DNA of 17,816 nt from an uncultured Bacilli bacterium (GCA_948525355.1 CAOSOP010000012.1:1-17816), one strand, 5' to 3'. Shown: positions 1 through 7,305, counted from the stretch's first letter. Made by a program: numbers and translations. Notes: a model not told the origin generated them from the sequence alone.

Positions 1-75
1 ACCGGCATAAATTACCCCTCTATTTGGCCAGAAAAGAAGCCGCAAAAAGGCGAAGCGAACACCGAAGGTAAGTAA
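1..75 (+). CDS. Possible C-terminal end of a gene running in from the left edge
   Basis: The first forward frame is open from base 1 to a TAA at 73-75 and reads as 24 residues ending in a Lys/Glu-rich tail (…PEKKPQKGEANTEGK). The stretch is more GC-rich than the minus-strand gene that follows, which fits it being a different gene's end. I do not recognise the protein. A second forward frame is also open to position 71, so the choice of frame is uncertain, and 24 open codons can occur by chance. Confidence 0.3.
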   Translation, partial: TGINYPSIWPEKKPQKGEANTEGK

Positions 76-78
76 ATT

Positions 79-1371
79 TTAAATATCTAAACTATTCATA
101 TCTAACAGAAATTCTTTTATTCCTATAATTAGATAGCCCTTTTCAGTTCTTCTTGGTTCCATGCTTTTTTCTACTATGATTATTTTTTTAAAAGAATCAT
201 TTGTCATATCAAATGATTTTGTCTCTTGTGCTAGTTTGTCTAAATTGGGTATATCATATGCTGATTGAATATAGTATCTTTTGCTTCCAAGGTTGGCGAT
301 GAAATCAATTTCAAGTTGTTTTCTTTTATTGATCCCATTGACAGTTTCTCTTGATTCTACTACACCAACATCTACTAAATATCCACGATATCTTAATTCA
401 TTGTATATAACATTTTCCATTATGTGTGTATTTTCTATTTGTCTAAAATCTAGTTGAGCATTCCGTAAACCGACATCTTCAAAATATATTTTATATGGAG
501 TATTAATATATTTTTTACCTTTAACATCATATCTATTAGCTTTAGACAAGATAAAAGCATCACGCATATAATTTATATAACTATCAATAGTATTTGCGCT
601 AATTTTTGATTTTTTTACACTTCTAAATGTTTTTTCTAGTTTTGTCGGATTTGTTAAAGAAGAAATTCCAGAACTAAGTATATTTAATAGTTCTTCAAGG
701 TTTCTATCATTGCTCAAATTATTCCTTTCCACTATATCTTTTAAATAAACATTTTTTATTTGTGTTTTTAGGTAAGATATTTTTTGTTCATTTGTCTGCA
801 TTAAAGCGACAGCTGGTAGCCCACCATAAACCATATAATCATCATAAGCATAATTTAAGTTACCTTTATATGAAGCATAAAACTCTGAAAAAGATAAAGG
901 TAAAATGTGAATTTCATCACCACGACCAGCAAACTCGGTTAGAACATCATTAGATAAAAATTTAGAATTGCTTCCTGTCACATAGATATCAAGGTTCTTT
1001 TCTCGTAAATATCCATTTAGGACAGACTCAAAACAATCAAGAAGTTGCACTTCATCTAGCAATAAATAATACATTTCTTTATCAACTATTTTAGATTCAA
1101 TATAAGCTATAAATTTTTTAGGATCTACTTTTCGTTTGTTTTTATTTAACTCTTGCAGGTCCTCTCCTATTAGTGCTAAATCTTTTGCTGAATCAAATGC
1201 AAATTTTATAATGTGATTTTTATCAACGCCATTCTTTAATAAATCTTTGTAAAAAATAGTGTTAAGAATGTAAGACTTACCACATCCTTTAATACCTGTT
1301 ATAACTTTAACAAAGCAATTATGCTTTCTAAGAGTTAACATATCTAAATATTTATTTCTTTTAATTTCCAT
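79..1371 (-). CDS. AAA_14/DUF4143 family ATPase
   Basis: A 430-residue protein with an N-terminal AAA-type ATPase domain. The P-loop GIKGCGKS lies at residues 26-33, Walker B YLLLDE at 102-107, a TGSNS strand at 132-136 and a GRG arginine turn at 149-151. The C-terminal half matches the DUF4143 layout: a helical region, then an EIDFI…YYIQSA stretch resembling a decayed PD-(D/E)XK fold. The family is common and often multicopy in gut bacteria and archaea; its substrate is not established. I chose ATG 1371 because GGAG precedes it by five bases; an in-frame ATG at 1398 has no ribosome binding site. A promoter and a repeated dyad lie just upstream. The gene is more AT-rich than the ribosomal operon, hinting at later acquisition. 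Confidence 0.85.
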   Translation of the reverse strand: MEIKRNKYLDMLTLRKHNCFVKVITGIKGCGKSYILNTIFYKDLLKNGVDKNHIIKFAFDSAKDLALIGEDLQELNKNKRKVDPKKFIAYIESKIVDKEMYYLLLDEVQLLDCFESVLNGYLREKNLDIYVTGSNSKFLSNDVLTEFAGRGDEIHILPLSFSEFYASYKGNLNYAYDDYMVYGGLPAVALMQTNEQKISYLKTQIKNVYLKDIVERNNLSNDRNLEELLNILSSGISSLTNPTKLEKTFRSVKKSKISANTIDSYINYMRDAFILSKANRYDVKGKKYINTPYKIYFEDVGLRNAQLDFRQIENTHIMENVIYNELRYRGYLVDVGVVESRETVNGINKRKQLEIDFIANLGSKRYYIQSAYDIPNLDKLAQETKSFDMTNDSFKKIIIVEKSMEPRRTEKGYLIIGIKEFLLDMNSLDI

Positions 1372-1379
1372 AATAACTC

Positions 1380-1413
1380 CATTTAAGAATTTTGACATTT
1401 TGTCATTTTTTCT
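1380..1413. repeat. 34-base direct repeat, copy 1, with internal dyad
   Basis: Identical over 34 bases to 1472-1505; the copies start 92 bases apart. Each contains the perfect inverted repeat TGACA-TTT-TGTCA (here 1393-1405). This copy lies between the -10 box at 1420-1425 and the chosen start at 1371 of the AAA gene, where an operator could act. Binding by a repressor is inference. Confidence 0.8.
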
Positions 1414-1419
1414 AAATTA

Positions 1420-1448
1420 AGTATAACATTTGGAAAATAGAATTTCAA
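1420..1448 (-). promoter_or_regulatory. Predicted sigma-70-type promoter of the AAA ATPase gene
   Basis: Read on the minus strand, TTGAAA (1448-1443) and TATACT (1425-1420) are separated by exactly 17 bases. The start codon at 1371 and its GGAG lie downstream, giving a leader of roughly 40 bases that contains the TGACA-N3-TGTCA dyad. Confidence 0.6.
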
Positions 1449-1471
1449 CTGTATAAGTTGTAAGTTGTTAA

Positions 1472-1505
1472 CATTTAAGAATTTTGACATTTTGTCATTT
1501 TTTCT
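1472..1505. repeat. 34-base direct repeat, copy 2, with internal dyad
   Basis: Second exact copy, with its dyad at 1485-1497, upstream of the -35 box of the AAA gene. A second minus-strand TATACT (1535-1530) sits 24 bases beyond it, roughly mirroring copy 1, but I see no good -35 for that one. The copy could be a second operator or the remnant of a duplicated promoter and gene start. Confidence 0.8.
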
Positions 1506-1798
1506 CAATGGAGGTAGATGTTTGCGTTTAGTATAACAAGTTCAAAACAAAACAAAAATTAGTTCGGCGGCTTCACATATATACCTATATATATAGAGGA
1601 TCCAAACATGAGATTAATCATGGACTATAGTGTGTTAAACATTAAAAGATAATATACTAGTACTAGACTTCGTGGTTATATTTAACGCTTAATGCGTCTT
1701 TCTAATTTTTTTATAATGGCAATCATTAGACTATAAAAATGAGCATTATAAATGCGCTAAAAAGCGAATTTAAAATATTTAGTCAAAGTTTATTAAAG
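1506..1798. other. AT-rich spacer without a convincing gene
   Basis: No credible reading frame on either strand. It holds short perfect palindromes, CTATATATATAG at 1585-1596 and CTAGTACTAG at 1657-1666, and a small CGCT-AAAA-AGCG hairpin near 1755-1766. That hairpin lies downstream of the phosphorylase gene on the minus strand but is too short to call a terminator with confidence. Confidence 0.5.
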
Positions 1799-2542
1799 CT
1801 ATAACTCGCTTGCTAATCGCAATGCAATTTCAAAATTATTAAAGTTATGATTAGCGCTATGTAGTTCGCTATCACCCCATTTTAAATCATCCAGAATGTC
1901 ACCACTAACTAAGAAATAAAACAATTCTAAATTTCTAAAATTGCACACAGCTTGCATCGCAGAGCATTCCATATCAACGGCAATACATCCTTCAGATTTT
2001 CTTTTATTAAAATTATTTTTTGTTTCTCTATAAAATGCATCTGTTGTCCAAACCTTTCCTTCAACAAAAGGAATCTTGTTTTTTGCCATAAGACTAGTAA
2101 CTATTGCTGAATTTTTAATTTTTATGTAGTCTTCTGCTTTAGCATAATGATATGAAGTTCCTTCATCCCTATACGCATAAGTAGGAACAACTATTTTGTT
2201 GTTGCAAATGTTTTTATCCAATGAGCCAGCAGATCCGAACACAAGAAATTTTTTAGTATCAAGTATTGCTGATACCTCTTCTAAAACACCTACTGAAGCA
2301 GGAGCACCTAACAAGGTTTTATAAAAGCCGATTTTTTTATTCTTATATTTAAATAGATAAATAGGATACTCCCCATTAACACATTTAAAGTTACCAACCT
2401 TTTGAGGATTATAATTATCGATAAGAAAGCGTTCAATTTTATTAGAAAATGAAGCAATGCAGATATCACAATTAACTAAGTCTTTTTTTCTTTTCGGATT
2501 TATTATTGCGTTACTGCTATTATCAAAACTATCGGTTATCAT
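1799..2542 (-). CDS. PNP/UDP family nucleoside phosphorylase (uridine phosphorylase-like)
   Basis: A 247-residue cytosolic enzyme predicted to cleave nucleosides with phosphate to a free base and sugar-1-phosphate, for salvage. Family motifs appear in order: FGSAGS at 102-107, RDEGTSYHY at 125-133, WTTDAFYRET at 165-174, VDMECSAM at 189-196 (ribose-binding Met-Glu) and SGD at 213-215 with the likely catalytic Asp. The RDEGTSYHY and YRET pattern resembles the uridine phosphorylase-like COG2820 group. The usual N-terminal GDPxR phosphate loop is not visible, so base specificity, or even hydrolase instead of phosphorylase activity, is open. I chose ATG 2542 because AAGGAG precedes it; an upstream in-frame ATG at 2572 would lie before the predicted -10 box. 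Confidence 0.85.
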   Translation of the reverse strand: MITDSFDNSSNAIINPKRKKDLVNCDICIASFSNKIERFLIDNYNPQKVGNFKCVNGEYPIYLFKYKNKKIGFYKTLLGAPASVGVLEEVSAILDTKKFLVFGSAGSLDKNICNNKIVVPTYAYRDEGTSYHYAKAEDYIKIKNSAIVTSLMAKNKIPFVEGKVWTTDAFYRETKNNFNKRKSEGCIAVDMECSAMQAVCNFRNLELFYFLVSGDILDDLKWGDSELHSANHNFNNFEIALRLASEL

Positions 2543-2562
2543 AACATTTCTCCTTTTATCGT

Positions 2563-2571
2563 ATAATACCA
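2563..2571 (-). promoter_or_regulatory. Predicted extended -10 promoter of the phosphorylase gene
   Basis: On the minus strand TGGTATTAT forms a TGn-extended -10 element, with only a weak TTCATC-like -35 upstream. Transcription would start near 2556, leaving a leader of about 14 bases with AAGGAG before ATG 2542. Confidence 0.45.
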
Positions 2572-2572
2572 T

Positions 2573-2760
2573 AAATTAATAAGTTGATGAAGATAAACTT
2601 AGTTTGTGTGTTTATAAGTGGTTTTTGTATTTTCATCATCTTTTAGTTTTGGACAATTGATCAAGAATATAAGAAGCACACTAAATATGTGTCCTTAATT
2701 GTTCTAAAAAAGAATGTTTTGATGTGCTTTTTAAAAATCAAAATTATTGTAATTATTTTG
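2573..2760. other. Divergent intergenic region upstream of the S10 promoter
   Basis: No credible gene. It contains a separated inverted repeat, AAGCACA at 2674-2680 and TGTGCTT at 2723-2729, and a shorter ACAATT/AATTGT pair inside it. The last 30 bases before the S10 -35 box are almost pure A/T and could act as an UP element. A role for the inverted repeats is not shown. Confidence 0.4.
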
Positions 2761-2790
2761 TTGACAATTTGCATGTATAAATGGTATTCT
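2761..2790 (+). promoter_or_regulatory. Main promoter of the ribosomal-protein superoperon
   Basis: A consensus -35 TTGACA at 2761-2766 and a -10 TATTCT at 2785-2790 are separated by 18 bases, with a TGG extension before the -10 box. An A/T-rich UP-like tract precedes it. This is the only strong promoter I see before the operon, and it predicts a transcript start near 2797. Confidence 0.8.
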
Positions 2791-2796
2791 TATATA

Positions 2797-2921
2797 AGCC
2801 GCGTATAGCGGCGCGTGTTGATGTGCAACATTACTAAAACGCCGTGGAGAGTTGCCATAAGGTGTTAAAGAAAAATTGCATTGAGCGCAAGTCTATGCTG
2901 GATTTTAGACAAGGAGGAAAT
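2797..2921 (+). promoter_or_regulatory. S10 operon 5' leader with small hairpins
   Basis: The leader can fold three local hairpins: GCCGC/GCGGC at 2798-2802 and 2808-2812, TGTTG/CAACA at 2816-2820 and 2826-2830, and GTCTA/TAGAC at 2891-2895 and 2906-2910. The last ends exactly where the rpsJ ribosome binding site (2911-2918) begins. L4 autoregulates the S10 leader in E. coli; whether this unrelated-looking leader does so is inference. No T-tract attenuator is visible. Confidence 0.4.
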
Positions 2922-3233
2922 ATGGCAAAAGCTAGCAACATCCGTATTCGACTCAAAGCTTATGACCACAAGGTCTTGGACCTCTCGGTCGGTAAGATCG
3001 TCGATGCGGCAACAAAAACCGGAGCTACAATCGTAGGTCCAATTCCGTTACCAACGGAAAAACAAGTGTATACGATATTACGTTCACCATTTGTTAATAA
3101 GGATTCACGTGAACAATTTGAAATTCGTACTCACAAAAGAGTTATCTACATTAAGAATCCTACAAAGCAAACAATTGATTCATTGACAAGACTTGATTTA
3201 CCATCAGGTGTTGACTTCGGAATTAAGTATTAG
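2922..3233 (+). CDS. rpsJ: 30S ribosomal protein S10 (uS10)
   Basis: A 103-residue protein of the 30S head; in bacteria it also serves as NusE, the NusB partner in antitermination. The start MAKASNIRIRLKAYDH and the RSPFVNKDSREQFE loop are typical, and length is normal. ATG 2922 is chosen because AAGGAGGA lies at 2911-2918; the frame stays open upstream to a GTG at 2844, but that has no ribosome binding site and adds non-homologous residues. First gene of the superoperon; its TAG stop is part of the ribosome binding site of rplC. Confidence 0.98.
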   Translation: MAKASNIRIRLKAYDHKVLDLSVGKIVDAATKTGATIVGPIPLPTEKQVYTILRSPFVNKDSREQFEIRTHKRVIYIKNPTKQTIDSLTRLDLPSGVDFGIKY

Positions 3234-3243
3234 GAGTTCAAAA

Positions 3244-3917
3244 ATGAAAGAAATAATTGGTAGAAAAGTTGGTATGACTTCTGTCTTTGCCACTGATGGA
3301 ACAATGTATCCTGTTACAGTTATCGAAGTTTTACCTAATGTCATTCTTCAAAAGAAGACCAAAGAGAAGGACGGTTATGAAGCCCTTCAAGTCGCTATTG
3401 AGATAAGAAAGCGCAAAGAGTTAACAAGCCTTTAATGGGTATATTCAATAAGGCAAAAGTTTCTCCTAAGTATTTCATTAAGGAAATCAAAGGAGATGAA
3501 ATCTATAATCATGAAGTTGGCGAAAATATCACCGTCGACATATTCCAAGCTGGTGAATTAGTTGATGTCACTGGTACAAGCAAGGGACATGGTTATAGTG
3601 GTGTTATTAAGAAATATGGAAAACACATCGGTCCTAAGGGCCATGGATCTGGTTATCATAGACAAATCGGTTCTTTGGCAACAAACGGACGTTGTAATAA
3701 CCGCGTACATCCTGGTAAGAAGATGTCTGGTCATTATGGCGATGTTCAACGCACAGTCAGCAACTTAACTGTTGTCAGTGTCGATGCATCTAAAAACTGC
3801 ATATTGATCAAAGGATCTGTCCCAGGACCTAAAAAATCAGTTGTCAAGATTAAGACTTCTGTTAAACTTCCAAACAAGAAGGTTGCAGTAAAAGATCTTG
3901 TTAACTACGCGGCATAA
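3244..3917 (+). CDS. rplC: 50S ribosomal protein L3 (uL3), with a -1 frame break
   Basis: L3 nucleates 50S assembly and reaches toward the peptidyl-transferase centre. The first frame gives EIIGRKVGMTSVF and is homologous through VAIE, then runs as ten unrelated residues to TAA at 3433-3435. The -1 frame continues L3 from GAT at 3402 (DKKAQRVNKPL), then from ATG 3435 for 160 residues including GTSKGHGYSG and the basic core. Joined with one base restored near 3400-3402, the product is 224 residues, about normal length. A one-base sequencing or assembly deletion is the simplest reading, because L3 is essential. Alternatives are -1 slippage on A-AAG at 3408-3411 or a split gene re-initiating at the TAATG overlap. 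Confidence 0.9.
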
Positions 3918-3928
3918 GGGAGGAAAAT

Positions 3929-4633
3929 ATGTTTAATATAATCAATCAAAACGTAGAATTTCCGGTTTACAGTGTCGAAGGAAAAGAAATTCGTAAACAA
4001 CCAGTTGAAGCTTCATTATTTGGAGCTGAACCTCATATGCCATCTGTTCAATTAGCTGTTCGTGTTGAATTAGCAAACTGCCGTCGTGCAACTGCTAAGA
4101 CAAAAACAAGAGCTGAAGTCAGTGGTGGAGGTAAAAAGCCATGGCGTCAAAAGGGTACTGGACGTGCTAGAGCAGGTTCAACACGTTCACCTATCTTCAG
4201 ACATGGTGGTACTGTCTTTGGTCCTACTGGAAATGAAAATCACAGTTTAAAGATCAATAAGAAAGTATACTTAATGGCCTTTGTTTCTGCACTCTCTGCT
4301 AAAGCTATGAACAATGAAATTGTTGTTCTTGATGTTGGTGAAGGAAAAGAAGTCGCTGATTTATCAGTAAAGAGCACCAAGAAAGCAGCAGAATTGCTTA
4401 AAAACATGGGAATTAATAAGGGTGAAAAAACTCTTGTTGTAGTAGATAGTTTTCTTGAAAACCTTATCTTAAGTATGAGAAATATCGAAAACCTCAGACT
4501 TGCAATCAGCACTGAAATGAGCATTCATGATATCTTAAATGCTAAGAGAGTAATCTTAACAAGTGCTGCACTTGATAATCTCATTCAAACTTACTGCTAC
4601 AGTGAAGATGAAGAAGAAAAGGAGGCTAAATAA
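3929..4633 (+). CDS. rplD: 50S ribosomal protein L4 (uL4)
   Basis: A 234-residue protein that binds 23S domain I and sends a loop into the exit tunnel. The loop signature GGGKKPWRQKGTGRARAGS lies at residues 66-84, followed by FRHGGTVFGP at 90-99. It is longer than the usual ~207 residues: about 12 extra at the N-terminus and an acidic tail SEDEEEKEAK. In E. coli L4 represses its own operon; whether it acts on the leader here is unknown. GGGAGG lies at 3918-3923. The TAA stop overlaps the rplW ATG (TAATG), implying coupling. Confidence 0.97.
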   Translation: MFNIINQNVEFPVYSVEGKEIRKQPVEASLFGAEPHMPSVQLAVRVELANCRRATAKTKTRAEVSGGGKKPWRQKGTGRARAGSTRSPIFRHGGTVFGPTGNENHSLKINKKVYLMAFVSALSAKAMNNEIVVLDVGEGKEVADLSVKSTKKAAELLKNMGINKGEKTLVVVDSFLENLILSMRNIENLRLAISTEMSIHDILNAKRVILTSAALDNLIQTYCYSEDEEEKEAK

Positions 4634-5001
4634 TGCCAAGAACTAAGAAAGTAGCTGAGAAAAAAGAAGAAGTAGCTACAAAAGAACTCAAGGCGACAAT
4701 ACATGATTTCGATATCATTCGCGCTCCAATTCACACTGAAAAAACTCAAGCTCTTCAAACAAATAACAATACAATCGTTCTTCAAGTTAGATTTAATGCA
4801 ACTAAGGACGAAATAAAAAGAGCTGTTGAACGTGTGTTCGGTGTAATAGTCGACAAAGTTAATACAATAACCGTTCCTAAAAAAGCTGCAAGACGTGGCA
4901 GTAGATATAGTGGCTTTACAAGCAGATATAAGAAAGCCATTGTTATCTTAAATAAAGCCAGTGATCTTGGCGAGATTGCAAAGCTCGCTAGAGAGCAGTA
5001 A
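4633..5001 (+). CDS. rplW: 50S ribosomal protein L23 (uL23)
   Basis: A 122-residue protein at the tunnel exit, the usual docking point for signal recognition particle and trigger factor. The conserved core starts near RAPIHTEKT (residues 30-38) and carries VFGVIVDKVNT and the basic loop KKAARRGSRYSG. About 25 charged N-terminal residues precede the core, starting MPRTKKVAEKKEEV; rplV begins with the same MPRTKKV. The ATG overlaps the rplD stop, with GGAGGC at 4621-4626 inside the end of rplD. Confidence 0.97.
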   Translation: MPRTKKVAEKKEEVATKELKATIHDFDIIRAPIHTEKTQALQTNNNTIVLQVRFNATKDEIKRAVERVFGVIVDKVNTITVPKKAARRGSRYSGFTSRYKKAIVILNKASDLGEIAKLAREQ

Positions 5002-5028
5002 TAGTAACGATACTTATAGGAGAATATT

Positions 5029-5862
5029 ATGGCAATAAAAACTTATAAACCCGTGACTCCTGGTATGAGACAACTCACTACCTCAACATATGATGAAGTC
5101 ACTAAAACAACTCCTGAAAAATCGTTAACCGTAACCTTAAAGAAAACAGGTGGACGAAACAATTCAGGTAAAATCACCTGCCGTCACATCGGTGGTGGTC
5201 ACAAAAGAAAATATCGTCTCGTCGATTTCAAAAGAAATCACGATGATGTTCCAGCAGTTGTCAAGGCAATTGAATACGATCCAAATCGTAACGCTCGCAT
5301 CGCTTTAATCGTTTATCTTGATGGAACAAAGAGTTATATCATCGCTCCAAAAGATTTAAAAGTTGGCGATACAGTTATGTCTGGTAAGAATGTCGAGATA
5401 AAAGTTGGTAATTGTACCGAACTTGGCTTAATTCCTGAAGGTTTGATGGTTCATAACGTTGAACTTCAACCTGGTAGAGGTGGTCAAATCTGCCGTGCAG
5501 CTGGTACAGGAGCACAAATTCTTGGACGTGAAGGACGCTATTGTTCTTTAAGTCTTGCTTCTGGTGAAGTTAGAAAAGTCTTGCTCACCTGCCGTGCAAC
5601 AATCGGTATGGTTGGAAATGAAGAATACAACCTTGTTCATTTAGGTAAGGCTGGTAGAAATCGCTGGTTAGGCGTTCGTCCTACCGTTCGTGGTAGCGCG
5701 ATGAACCCAAACGATCACCCACATGGTGGTGGTGAAGGTAAGTGTCCAGTGGGTCGTGATGCACCACGTACTCCATGGGGCAAGAAAGCTATGGGTGTTA
5801 AGACCCGTAAGAATAAGAAAGCTAGTACACGTCTAATAATGAGACGTAGAAATAGCAAGTAA
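5029..5862 (+). CDS. rplB: 50S ribosomal protein L2 (uL2)
   Basis: A 277-residue protein, normal length, that binds 23S near the peptidyl-transferase centre and forms an intersubunit bridge. The N-terminus MAIKTYKPVTPGMRQLTT and the central GGGHKRKYRLVDFKR are typical. MNPNDHPHGGGEGK at 225-238 includes the highly conserved histidine needed for peptidyl-transferase function in E. coli. TAGGAGA lies at 5017-5023. Nothing unusual is seen. Confidence 0.98.
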   Translation: MAIKTYKPVTPGMRQLTTSTYDEVTKTTPEKSLTVTLKKTGGRNNSGKITCRHIGGGHKRKYRLVDFKRNHDDVPAVVKAIEYDPNRNARIALIVYLDGTKSYIIAPKDLKVGDTVMSGKNVEIKVGNCTELGLIPEGLMVHNVELQPGRGGQICRAAGTGAQILGREGRYCSLSLASGEVRKVLLTCRATIGMVGNEEYNLVHLGKAGRNRWLGVRPTVRGSAMNPNDHPHGGGEGKCPVGRDAPRTPWGKKAMGVKTRKNKKASTRLIMRRRNSK

Positions 5863-5880
5863 TAGAGAGGAGAAAGTATA

Positions 5881-6159
5881 ATGGCTAGAAGTATTAAAAA
5901 AGGACCATTTATCGATGAGTCTTTACTTAAAAAAATCGAAGCTTTAAATGCAGCTAATAAAAAGCAAGTCATTAAGACTTGGAGCAGACGTTCTACTATT
6001 TTCCCTCAAATGGTCGAACATACAATTTCTGTATATAACGGAAAGACACATATTCCTGTCTATATAACAGAAGATATGGTAGGACATAAATTAGGTGAAT
6101 TTGCCCCAACAAGAGTATTTAAAGGGCATACATCTGGAGACGATAAGTCATCAAGGTAA
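5881..6159 (+). CDS. rpsS: 30S ribosomal protein S19 (uS19)
   Basis: A 92-residue protein of the 30S head near the P and A sites, where it pairs with S13. RSIKKGPF at residues 3-10 and the conserved ITEDMVGHKLGEFAPTRVFKGH block toward the end identify it; length is normal. GAGGAGA lies at 5867-5873. The TAA stop forms part of the ribosome binding site of the following rplV. Confidence 0.98.
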   Translation: MARSIKKGPFIDESLLKKIEALNAANKKQVIKTWSRRSTIFPQMVEHTISVYNGKTHIPVYITEDMVGHKLGEFAPTRVFKGHTSGDDKSSR

Positions 6160-6170
6160 GGAGAGTTATT

Positions 6171-6563
6171 ATGCCAAGAACAAAAAAAGTTGAAAAAGCT
6201 GAAGAAGTTAAACCCTTACGCGATGAGGCAAAGGCAATTGCTAAGAATATCGGTGTTACACCACGTAAAGCTCGTTTAGTAGTTGATTTAGTTAGAGGAT
6301 TAGGAGTTGACGAAGCTGTTGCAATTCTTAAAAACACTAACAAAGCAGCATCTAAACCAGTTATGAAGGTTGTTTTATCCGCTGCTAGCAATGCAGTTAA
6401 TAACTTCCACATGAATCGTGAAAATCTTTATATTCACACCATCTACGCAAATGATGGAATGAAACTTAAAAGATACTTGCCCCGTGCTAAAGGTTCTGCA
6501 TCGGGACTTGTAAAGAGACTATGTTCAATTACAGTCGTCGTTAAAGAGAAAGGAGCTAACTAA
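6171..6563 (+). CDS. rplV: 50S ribosomal protein L22 (uL22)
   Basis: A 130-residue protein that spans all 23S domains and whose beta-hairpin narrows the exit tunnel. PRKARLVVDLVRG at 31-43 and the tunnel hairpin region KRYLPRAKGSASG are diagnostic. A charged start of about 15 residues, MPRTKKVEKAEEVK, is added to the usual core and matches the start of L23. TAAGGAG lies at 6157-6163. The stop overlaps the rpsC ATG (TAATG). Confidence 0.97.
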   Translation: MPRTKKVEKAEEVKPLRDEAKAIAKNIGVTPRKARLVVDLVRGLGVDEAVAILKNTNKAASKPVMKVVLSAASNAVNNFHMNRENLYIHTIYANDGMKLKRYLPRAKGSASGLVKRLCSITVVVKEKGAN

Positions 6564-7303
6564 TGGGTCAGAAAGTCAATCCTATCGGTCTTAGAATTGG
6601 AATCAACCATGATTGGAGTTCTCATTGGTATGCAAATAAGAAAGAATTTGCTAAATATCTAGAACAAGATCACAAGATTCGTAGTTACTTTGCTTCTCGT
6701 ATCGAAGAAAGTATGTTATCACACATTGATATTGAACGTGTTAATGGCGCAGTTACTGTTACGATCTTCTGCGGTCGTCCAGGTGTCGTCATGGGCCAAG
6801 AAGGTGCTAATTTAAAGGCACTCAAAGCTGGCTTACTCAAGGAAGTCGGACTCAGTGATATTAAAATCGCTTTAGTTGATATCAAGATTCCTGACTTAGA
6901 TGCAAAGATTGTTGCACGCAATATGGCTAACCAATTAGAAGCTCGTTCTTCAAGCCGTATTGTTCAAAAGAGAGCTATTCAAGCTATGATGCGCGCTGGT
7001 GCATTGGGTTGTAAAACCATGATCAAGGGCCGCGTCAATGGTGCTGAAATTGCCCGTAGTGAGCAATATCGTGAAGGTGTTTTATCACTTCATACATTGA
7101 GTCAAAACATCGATTATGCTCACGTTGAAGCAAGAACAACTTATGGCCGTCTCGGTTGTAAAGTTTGGATTGCTTTACCAGATAAAGAGAAACTTGAGAG
7201 TCTCTCTAAGAGCCAAGAGCGTGGTGCTCATGGCGCACGTCGTCCACAAAAGAGTGGCGAAAGACGTCAAAAGAGTGCTCCAGCTAGTAAGAAAGGAGAA
7301 TAA
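6563..7303 (+). CDS. rpsC: 30S ribosomal protein S3 (uS3)
   Basis: A 246-residue protein at the mRNA entry, part of the ribosomal helicase with S4 and S5. The start MGQKVNPIGLRIG is typical. The KH domain carries CGRPGVVMGQEG with its GxxG turn (GQEG) at 78-81, and YGRLGCKVWI marks the C-terminal domain. The protein is roughly 25-30 residues longer than usual because of a basic tail, RPQKSGERRQKSAPASKKGE. Translationally coupled to rplV through TAATG, with AGGAG at 6551-6555. Confidence 0.98.
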   Translation: MGQKVNPIGLRIGINHDWSSHWYANKKEFAKYLEQDHKIRSYFASRIEESMLSHIDIERVNGAVTVTIFCGRPGVVMGQEGANLKALKAGLLKEVGLSDIKIALVDIKIPDLDAKIVARNMANQLEARSSSRIVQKRAIQAMMRAGALGCKTMIKGRVNGAEIARSEQYREGVLSLHTLSQNIDYAHVEARTTYGRLGCKVWIALPDKEKLESLSKSQERGAHGARRPQKSGERRQKSAPASKKGE

Positions 7304-7305
7304 TT

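Noticed and set aside
762..953. Plus-strand 63-residue frame inside the AAA ATPase gene
   Set aside because: It is antisense to a conserved domain, has no ribosome binding site and has a low-complexity His/Lys-rich translation.
1506..1798. A small RNA or short gene in the spacer
   Set aside because: Only short A/T palindromes and a four-base-pair hairpin are present, with no promoter-terminator pair or credible reading frame.
2844..2921. Longer S10 starting at the GTG at 2844
   Set aside because: The added residues are unlike S10, there is no ribosome binding site there, and a strong one precedes ATG 2922.
3403..3454. Programmed -1 frameshift in rplC as a firm call
   Set aside because: The slippery tetramer A-AAG is common, no strong downstream stimulator is visible, and I know of no L3 recoding; a base deletion explains the data more simply.
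3558..3749. Minus-strand frame opposite rplC, and similar antisense frames opposite rplD, rpsC, secY and rpoA
   Set aside because: They lie fully inside well-recognised ribosomal or housekeeping genes, lack ribosome binding sites and resemble no protein family; they follow from codon bias on the sense strand.
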